Part shown: positions 56,110-64,000 of the stretch, in pieces
Layout of the letters: each line of letters opens with the position of its first letter
Numbering within the stretch: position 1 is the stretch's first letter
Origin: Lepeophtheirus salmonis
Taxonomy: Eukaryota > Arthropoda > Copepoda > Siphonostomatoida > Caligidae
Assembly (NCBI RefSeq): GCF_016086655.4
Contig: NC_052131.2
Location: 9,407,940-9,471,939, forward strand
Length of the DNA stretch: 64,000 nt
Direction of reading: 5' to 3'
The notes under the pieces: model-generated
Databases searched by the model: none
What the model was told of the DNA's origin: nothing
Seen by the model: the letters and a program-made list of their open reading frames with translations, nothing else
Program-made: the position numbers and the translations under genes

Positions 56110-58195
56110 TGTTTTGTTTGATTACAATTTATTAAATTAAAAATCATATATTCCCTACAGTCTATAACTTTTTTTCTCTAAACTACTAATTTAGTTTATG
56201 AATTGACAGCTATAACATATAATATAATGATAAAAAAGTATTGTATTTGTTTACTGATGCTAAAAGTATCATATACAACAACAACGAAGTACAAATAAAG
56301 GTATACACTTCCATGGTAATGAGAAAAAATAAAAGGGTTATTGAGGATCAGACGATTAAACTTCAGTCTATGACAAACGCGATTTATACTTAAATATCTT
56401 ACTTAGAGATTCATTTAAGAGCAGAAAAAAAGCTAATAAGTCCCATGGCCTGCCTTAACACTTGTATTCCAAAGATCCCCTTCCCTCCATCAAAGAAACA
56501 AACAAAACAAAAACGGAAATTGAATCCATTATTCAACTGAGATACATTGTTTATCGATTTATGCATCCGATTTGCAAAAAAAGTTATACAATACTCCTTC
56601 TTCCATAAAGACAAGAAAATATAATACGAGTATGTACATTTTTTGATCTCAATCCCTATTGTTCAACAACAGCCATTGATAGTGGTTTTGGTGATAGTGG
56701 AGTAGGGAATAAATCACCCAAAGCCTAAAAAAGAAGAAAATATACCTAATTTGAATATGAATACCTGGTCCTCTTTCACCAAGAGCTAATGAAGATGTTA
56801 TTATCCTCCTTCAAATATTATTATGAAGTGTGCACAAGCTAGAATTTATTTCTTTATTTTTTGTTCGTCTCCTTATTTGCATATATTAACAATCATTTTG
56901 AACATTTGCTTTCCTGTTCGTTTTATATTTATATAGGCAAATAATAGTTAGTATGAAAAGAGTAGTAAAAGAAAGAAAAAGTATTGATAATAATTCATTT
57001 TCCCAGAATTTATATTTACATTTTATTTAGCATATACTACTAGTAATAATGAAAAAATGCACACAAGTCATTCATAAATCAAAGTCAAGCATTATTCTTA
57101 TGATTATTACAAATGTTGCTCTATATCAAAAATGAAATAAGCAGAAGGAAGAAAAATGAATAAGTATATTTACATGCCTACATTAGAGGGGTTGTCAGGA
57201 GTAGTAAATGTCAAGGAAGTCTTAAATTTAGGCCCCTTAAAGTTGTTTTTTGAAGGAATACTACTTTCTAAGAAAATGAATTTGGCTGAAACTACCTGCT
57301 TGCCCCTCCGGAATTGACCAGAAGGTTTCAATATTCAACTTTTTTATTACTTAATAAAGGGATTTTTAACAGAAAATAAGAACAAATCTTTTCAAAAATT
57401 AAAGTTTAGATTTACTAAAATAAAAATATATATATTTATCTTCTAGAACGCAAGCAAAGTTGCCTAATTCTTAATGTTACTAGCTATAAGAACTCAATAA
57501 GAGGGTTGTTCAAACGTTTATTGTACTCTAGATGAAAGGGAGCTGTTTTTTGTTGGGAAACCTTCTATTCAAATCCAGAGGAGTAAGCACGGGCTTTTGA
57601 AAAAACATATATATTAAAAAAGTGTTATTTATTTAAAAGACAACTTTTAATAGGTCTTATTTCGTAATTTTATAAAGGTATGTATTTATGATACTCCCTA
57701 ATATGACTTCTAATTTTAAATGAAAAAAACTTAGCCTTTTCTAAAAATAAAAAAATGTAATATTGTACTACTTTTTATGACAAATTGTTGTGGTCTTAAC
57801 GTTAATATTAATATTTGTATTACATATTATGGTCAATACGTTTTGCAAATTATAAGAATACATACTAATTGAACAATCTGTCACATTAGTGATATAATAA
57901 ATATTGTCTTAAAATGAGTATAATATCAACTTTAAATATTAGATAAATGCGGAAAACTATCTACAAATACATATTTTCAAAAGATAGAGTTGTAAATTTG
58001 AAGCACATTTTATATGTAAAAAAAACACGAAAAGTGACTTGATGTGCTATTTGAATAAGGTTTCGTACGAGTGTAAATTAGCTCTTATGACGTTTTATTC
58101 AGTTAACTACAAACAGTCATCGATAGTTATAAATTCTAGTCCTTAGTTGATGGAATTTATCTCTCCTCTATTATTAATATTTCTATCTCTCTCCC

Positions 58196-58320
58196 TTCCC
58201 AAAAGGACTTAGTTCAATGTGGAATCTGAGCATAAAAGAAACAAAATATCTATTTTTTCAAGTTTTAGAATCGAATGGGGGCATTTCTTACAGTAACTAA
58301 TGCGGATATTTAATACATCA
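58196..58320 (+). repeat. Diverged direct repeat, unit 1
   Basis: It aligns in patches with 58631-58740: CTTAGTTCAAT.TG.AATC, then AAA..AA..AA and AGAATCG.ATG, then TTACAGTAAC (GTCAGTAACC in unit 2). Identity is around 65-70% by eye, so this may be an old local duplication. Confidence 0.4.
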
Positions 58321-58630
58321 CTGATCAGGTGGTTTTCAGAACCGTTGGGGAAGGGCTAAGTGAAATACTTGTCCCTTTTCTGCCCCCTTCATCTGTCAAG
58401 TCTTCCCATAATCTCTTAATTGAGAGATTATTAACCTTTTAACCTCCAATGAATTAATTAGAAGATTGTTTTTAAATAAAATATTGGTATTTGACTTTTT
58501 TAAATAAGTATAACCTTCTTGTTAAAAACAATATAAGTATATATATTTTTTACATGGATGTTGTTTTATATGAAAGATAATTCTCCACTGAAGCGGATCT
58601 CCCCTTCCCCTCTCACCCTATTTAAGAACA

Positions 58631-58740
58631 ACTACTTTAGTTCAATATGAAATCGTTACAAAGGAAAATAATGTTTTCAAACAGAAGAATCGGATGCTCC
58701 AGGTATTTATGTCAGTAACCATCTGAATACATATGTACTA
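58631..58740 (+). repeat. Diverged direct repeat, unit 2
   Basis: Partner of 58196-58320, about 435 bases away in the same orientation. No coding frame is conserved between them. Confidence 0.4.
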
Positions 58741-59890
58741 CAGATTTTGTTACGAGTATTTTTAAAATGTAGATGGCTTGCCAATTCAAGTAAGATCTTG
58801 TGATTCATCACTAATACACATAAACAAATTTAAACTTATACTCATATTTTTGATATGTTGTAAATGTCTATTAACGTATAAAAAACCAACCTATGATAAA
58901 TGAGATTTGTTTAAGACTCAATGCTTGTCATATTATATCATAATAAATGGATATTTTTGGTAACTGTCTAAAAACGTGGCTATAAGTCAAGTAGTATATC
59001 CAAAATGCCTCCCAAATGAATAATAATGAGCAAAACAACAAATCAGCCAAACTAACGTCGTTTCGAGATGGGGTGACAATTTCTGTATTAAATGACACAT
59101 GAAAAAAAAACATATCACGCAACCTTTTCGTTATAACTATTGCTGTATTGATTCAATAATTTCTACTATTTTATGAGCAATTAGTTAAAAATAAATGTAT
59201 AATTTGAATAGAAAGTGACTATTCTTTCTATACGTGAAATAAGTCTTCAACTTGTTTGGTTCCTTGTTATCATACTAATAAAATATCTGGTCGAAATCTC
59301 AGAGTTAATCAATATAAACTTATTCGCATAAATTTTCTTTAGGATTAAAAGCAGAGGTGACAATTAAACAAAGGACTAGTATTTACTCAATTGATGAGGT
59401 GAAGCGTAAATGGATAAATTATTAATTAAGGGTGCAAACGTATTTGAGATAAAATTTGTTGGAGCTCAAACGAAAATTATGTACAAATTGTGTACCTACA
59501 AAAATAAGAGTAGATTGGGTGGAAGATTGAGTTTGTCCTAAGCTTTAAAATGATATATTTCTTGAGAAATATCATGCATTCAAAATATTATTAAGTTATC
59601 CATGTCCTCAACGCCTTTTTTGTAAATCTTTTGAATCACTTATCATGTCTTGCTCTACATGTTGCAAAATATTTTCAATGTCGTATTAATCAGGCCATTT
59701 TTTCTTCATTTTGCCCATAATATACAATAATTATGTCAATATTATGATAAAAACTTTGTAGTAGTACAAAATGAAAATATAAGAGAAATCAGTCTCAAAA
59801 AATAAAATCTCTACATCCTAGCTAAAAATAATAAAGTTAAAATCAATGGTCTGATTTACCATTAGGTATTAATATTTATAATGAGTAGGA

Positions 59891-59928
59891 TCATGGATTA
59901 CGCAACACGGATGTTGTGTAATTCATGA
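59891..59928 (+). repeat. 17-bp hairpin with CGGA loop
   Basis: TCATGGATTACGCAACA pairs with TGTTGTGTAATTCATGA across a 4-base CGGA loop. The only two non-Watson-Crick positions are G opposite T in the plus strand, so a plus-strand RNA would form an unbroken 17-pair stem with two G-U wobbles, while the minus strand would have two A-C mismatches. No gene lies nearby. Confidence 0.75.
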
Positions 59929-60299
59929 AAGGATTTTCAAATATAATTACAGAATTGAAAAAGAAATTATTAGTATATTCTCACATGTTATTTTATAGGT
60001 GAATTTGTTTCGTTAAAACAGGCAAAAGATAGACTAATTCATACTTAAATTGTTCCGTAATCCATACAGGATTTTCCGCAATAAGGTTCTTACTCCATAA
60101 TATAAGTTTAAAATTCCTGAGGTTAAAGGAACATATTGAAGATGATGAATCCTTGATAATAAATTATTCTAAGAAATCAAATGAGAAACACATACATTCG
60201 TCTGCAAATAAGACATTATTTACATATAGAATACATGAGCTTTAGGTCCCAGGCTTAACAAAGAAAACAATTTTTTTGTTCAAATTGGGTATTTTTTTT

Positions 60300-60540
60300 T
60301 TCATTATTATTCGCTTTATGGAGCGGAGTCCCCATTAAACTTTTCCAGCCATTGATAAGCTTGAATGGTGTTTTTTTCGGTCAAGAAGTAGTGTAAAATT
60401 AAAACATGATTTTTAATCTATTCTTTTGAAAATAACAAAAGTAGCGTCGCTCTTAGGACAATCACTCACAAACTAAAGTAAGGATTGTCATAAAATTTAG
60501 ACGGGTGGTAGTATCTGAAAATGAGTTGAATTAAAATAAG
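60300..60540 (-). mobile_element. Mariner 5' end fragment
   Basis: On the minus strand the segment 60540-60420 resembles the 5' untranslated part of mariner elements (TTTTATGACA near the end, later GTGATTGTCCTAAGAGCGACGC). It is followed by a frame with HYFLTEKNTIQAYQWLEKFN then GDSAP at about 60400-60330. That is the first helix-turn-helix of mariner transposases (the A-E-H..L..VYGDSAPS region). A stop follows SAP and the rest of the transposase is absent. The element boundary on the upstream side is about 60540. Confidence 0.6.
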
Positions 60541-60544
60541 CACC

Positions 60545-63500
60545 ATCTATGTGTGAAGCCCCGGACTTTTTAACCCATGAGTTATATATATTATTCCAAA
60601 ATAAAGGCCATGTGTCAATCGCAAAAAATCAGGATCAAAGAATCTTTGGATTTTTTGAATTATTTATGATTAAAAAATCAAAATTATATGAGGAAGAAAA
60701 TACACAAAAATAAATCAAAAATCATTTTCAAAATCAGGGCAAAGGTATAAATTAGCCTCTGAGTACATTACAGACACCAAAAAAATATATTTATTATATT
60801 ATCTCGTTATTTATGTATCTAATTTTATCTTCTCTTCACAAAATATATTCGTACGTAGTGTTGTGTCTGTTCTTATTTAGAACCAAGGACAGTAGTCTAG
60901 TGCCACATATTATACTGCATTATAATGAAAACATGAATATTTTTTCAAATTATACGCAATACTCTTAATAAATGTTGAACGAAGTTGAAAGGATATTATT
61001 ATGTTTTCGTTTTGTTTGTCTATTTATCAGCATGATTACAGAAAAAGTTTCAAATCGATTTTGGTAAAGCTTTTGTATGAAGATTATTTCTAATTTTGTT
61101 AAATTTTTCTATTTGTTTCACACAAATTTAATTGTCTGTGAATATCTAATGATTTTTGAAACTTTTTTCCAAAAAAATTTAAAATTTTGTTTTTTCTTTC
61201 CAAAAAATGTATTTTTTAGGAACACCTGTGGATTTTTTAATATTTTTTCTATCAAATTTAATGTCTGACATTATTATTTTGATGAATTTTTTGTAAACAA
61301 CAATGTATTTGAGATTTTTTTTTTTTAATTTAAAAAAAAATCAACCCCTTCTCATCGCAAAAATAATTAAAACCTGCTTATACCCCTGAATATGAACAAA
61401 TTGAGATACATGATTCAAAAAAGTGTCACTTTTGTAACTTTAACAAATGTTCTTCACATACAGTAAAAAGTTAAGGTTTCACAAAAGGTCGAAAAATGCT
61501 CAACATTGCAAACTTTTTTTAATGATTTTCGTGCGATATTTTTTGTTAGTATTATGGGTAAAATAATTAACATAATCATCAATCACTTTCTTACAAAAAA
61601 CCAGAAAGAACCAGCTTTTTATAAAGAGCCGAAATTTTTAACACACCTACATAAGTATATATTATTTCATTTGCAGTGTTGTATAACCAATGAAATAGTT
61701 TAATCTTATTGACTTTTATGGGTTTGAAATGCTAAAATAGTTTTTATTATTCTCTCTTTCTAAACTAAATTCCTATTCTTTACCTGGCACATTGATAAAG
61801 AAAGGGAGTGGAATTAGGGTAGAAAATTGAAGATAAGGATTCGTGTTTTATTATTACAATTCGTTCTTACATACTTGGAAATGGAATACATAAAACGAAG
61901 GGACTATTTCACAACCTTTACAATCTTTAAATAACATAATGTTAAATCCTCCAAGTAAAAAGCCATCATAGTAAATGTAACAAAAACGAAAAAGAAAAAT
62001 GGAGTCTAATTGCTTTTTTTTCTTTGCCGAAAAAGTACAAAAGTAAATCTAATTTAAACTTTTCCTCTCTTTTATTCTATACCTAAAATATTTATTTTTA
62101 TTCCTTAAAAGCAAAATAAAGGACAAAGCAATTTACTTTGAGTATGTATTTCAGCTTTGATGTGATGTATGGGGTGTGATGAAAATCCAGTTTATTTTTC
62201 AGCTCGCCCGGTTTTTTTTTTAGAATTGGTAATCTGAATTATGAACTTTCTTTTCCTCAGCTGTTGTCATTATTATTTTGTTGCAGAGTTATAATTTTGA
62301 GTACCTGTTGGACTTGGAATAGAATAGAAGATCGACATAGGATCATTCTTGCCAATTTCCTTGTGTATTGTATTATTTATCCATTTCTTCTCTCGTCACT
62401 GCTGATTGTAGCTGATTTAATGAATGGTCTTGATAGTTAAGTTGCCTTACTCCAAAAAAATCTTCAGATTGTTAGGTTACAATATTGATTAGCGGTTATC
62501 ATGACCAAAATACAAATGATTTTAATCACAATGTATTGTTTTGCTATTTACTCCATATTGAAATGATATGTTGATTGCTTTCATGCCATTCAAATATTAT
62601 GTGAGGAATATACTTATATTTATGAGGTGACGCTATAAAAATTTTCCTTTAAGGTTAGCTATTTTTGAATCATTTATAATGATGCCACACAATTGAAAGT
62701 GATGTCATTTCATAGATAAGTCTGCAAGCTTTTGATATAGGTACTGTTTACTATATTTATTTATTTTCGATAAAAAGCAATATGTACGATATCGACAAAG
62801 AATTTTTGATTTATTCCACACCCCATCGTCCATTTTGCAAAAGGAAATTGTATTTGAGAATGTCAAAACCATATCAAACGTCATATTTAAAAAAATGTCC
62901 AAATGTATGTTTAGAAGAAGAACAGAGCCACATCTCACATCTCATAGACGAGTAAAAAAAATATTGAACAACTTTAAACTTGATTGACTTGATCATCCTT
63001 ATACCCCGATTTCGATTATCCTTTTCGAGGCGTAATCAAGAAGACGGATGTCAAGTTTGCCACCCCAATATTGAACCTTTCAAGGCTTCCATTGAGTATG
63101 AGATGGGGAAATCAGTAAAAACTCGTAGGGCATGCTCGAGCTTCCACTCTAAGATAGAAAAATGCATCATTGCCATAGGCTCAAATTTTGAATAATTGAG
63201 CATTAATATATACGTATATTAATTTTTTTAGAACAAAATTACTACCATAATGCTTTAAGTATAATTCTTCATTTATTTAATTCTGGCCATTTAGTCAAGC
63301 CTCTTAGTTAGGTAAAAGGTTTCCGAAAGAGTCCTATATTTAATTTTATGCAATTATAATATATTAAAAAAATTATCGACATTTAATTTTAAAAAGTTAT
63401 GGCGTCCTTTGGTACCCTTCTACTTATTTATTATTGACACTTTCTTTTCCTGTAAAATAATTAATAATTCACTTTTTTGACTTTTCTAATAAAATTTATA

Positions 63501-63620
63501 GATATAGCAACAACCTGGAATGACATTTAATATATTGATATGCTATTGAATTGGATTGTTCTTACTCTCTACGTATATTGTGTGACAAGATTTTTTCCGC
63601 AAATAGTATTTTCACTATAA
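60545..63620. other. AT-rich stretch, no gene recognised
   Basis: A 71-codon plus-strand frame at 62980-63195 has higher GC than the surroundings and includes CQVCHPNIEPF, GKSVKTRRACSSFHSKIEKC and a Ser-rich end. I cannot match it to a family; the Cys-x-x-Cys at its start might be part of a zinc finger. Frames at 61077-61268 and 61506-61703 are Phe- and Lys-rich chance frames. Confidence 0.4.
62980..63195 (+). pseudogene. Unassigned Cys-containing frame, possible gene or transposon fragment
   Basis: The frame is 71 codons from an internal ATG to a stop at 63193-63195. Residues 25-28 are CQVC, and further Cys occur in TRRACSSF and EKCIIA. Base composition is more balanced than in the flanks, which in this window usually marks degraded coding DNA. 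No splice-site context, domain or homologue is recognised. Confidence 0.25.
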
Positions 63621-63622
63621 TA

Positions 63623-64000
63623 TAGGGTGTTTTCTGTTTTCATAAAGTCAATAATAAACAAATTAGGAAAATATTTGGGTTTTTTGGTAAATTTTTACAC
63701 AAAATTGTTTTTGGAGGGTTGAGTGTACCTAGTGCTACAGCTTTTATTATTTTCAATCTGGAATGACATTGGTCCAAAAGGGCGGAGGAGAACCACAAGA
63801 CATCATATCTCTGAACAGAGCAAGCTGAGACTGTTAGAAAGATGAAAGAAGATTCTAAAAAATTTCAAATACATTTTTCAAACTTGATGCCAATGTGAAT
63901 AAGCAGAATAGCATGTCCATTACAACCAATCATCCAGACAATGTGGCAAGTTCAGTGAGACATGTCTTCAAAACAAAAAATCCAGCCGGAACCATGGTCT
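63623..64000 (+). mobile_element. Tc1/mariner element start, cut by window edge
   Basis: At 63621 a TA is followed by GGGTGTTTTCTGTTTT, which matches the M2 MITE end at 33035 over about 27 bases (GxGTGTTxTCTxTTTT, ATAAAGTC). Inside, the plus strand at 63805-63890 gives ISEQSKLRLLER and, after a stop, KKILKNFKYIF, the linker before the catalytic core. A shifted frame from about 63890 reads LDANVNKQNSMS and HPDNVASSVRHVFKTKNPAG, ending TMV at the window edge, the region after the first catalytic motif in Tc1/mariner transposases. The FSDEK motif itself is damaged. The rest lies beyond 64000. Confidence 0.7.

Larger units (their letters stand above)
52750..60290. other. Long AT-rich stretch, no gene recognised
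   Basis: No coding sequence can be supported in 7.5 kb. Landmarks are AT microsatellites at 54433-54449 and 56095-56109, a phrase at 55710-55860 resembling a widespread arthropod repeat, a diverged direct duplication at 58196-58320 and 58631-58740, and a hairpin at 59891-59928. Open frames at 56411-56614 and 58928-59122 resemble nothing known. Confidence 0.4.

Noticed and set aside
1..64000. A host gene or multi-gene system in the window
   Set aside because: No exon chain, no conserved non-transposon domain and no intact long frame could be found; all identifiable proteins belong to mobile elements.

Overview
The window is AT-rich eukaryotic DNA with long poly-T runs, AT microsatellites and many decayed transposable elements. 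I found no intact open reading frame, no tRNA or rRNA, no CRISPR array and no host exon I would defend. Nearly all recognisable coding sequence is broken transposase or retrotransposon polyprotein. The mix (many Tc1/mariner lineages, a Ty3/gypsy copy, a BEL/Pao copy, a MULE and hAT-like ends) and the wording of the transposase fragments fit an arthropod. A parasitic copepod of the salmon louse type (Lepeophtheirus/Caligus) is my best guess, from general familiarity with such elements and not from a database match.

Layout. 1-5 kb: unique AT-rich DNA with two decayed copies of a small MITE family (M1). 5.3-6.7 kb: a mariner-derived copy with an unusual tail, then an internally deleted Tc1/mariner copy. 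8.4-8.8 kb: first copy of an unclassified repeat (family H). 9.7-11.45 kb: two different Tc1/mariner remnants head to tail, one supplying the catalytic part and the other the DNA-binding part. 16.4-17.75 kb: two further family H copies in opposite orientation, forming a roughly 1.1 kb fold-back. 18.75-19.57 kb: a shortened mariner-like element with both terminal inverted repeats. 19.6-33 kb is mostly featureless, apart from a possible LINE tail at 28 kb and a perfect 13-bp hairpin at 32.45 kb. 33.0-33.7 kb: a complete MITE with TA duplications (M2). 34.2-36.2 kb: a transposase fragment, then a full-length decayed Tc1/mariner element with both terminal repeats. 38.0-38.7 kb: another minus-strand transposase relic. 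40.6-43.5 kb: a Ty3/gypsy retrotransposon with two matching LTR segments and gag, protease, RT and integrase remnants. 43.85 kb: a hAT-like end. 45.5-46.9 kb: a broken MULE transposase. 48.1-49.6 kb: a BEL/Pao retrotransposon reduced to LTR, gag start and integrase. 51-52.8 kb: a paired-domain-like transposase fragment, a complete M1 MITE, and a second copy of the 5.3 kb mariner-plus-tail repeat. 60.3-60.5 kb: a mariner 5' end. 63.6-64 kb: the start of another Tc1/mariner element, cut by the window edge, whose terminus resembles the M2 MITE.

No genes here work together as a pathway; the window is best read as an intergenic or intronic transposon graveyard. The most informative structures are the family H fold-back, the mariner-plus-tail repeat with the same composite junction in two places 47 kb apart, the M1 and M2 MITEs with TA target duplications, and the head-to-tail pair of unrelated transposase halves. 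I saw no clear sign of a new enzymatic or defence system.
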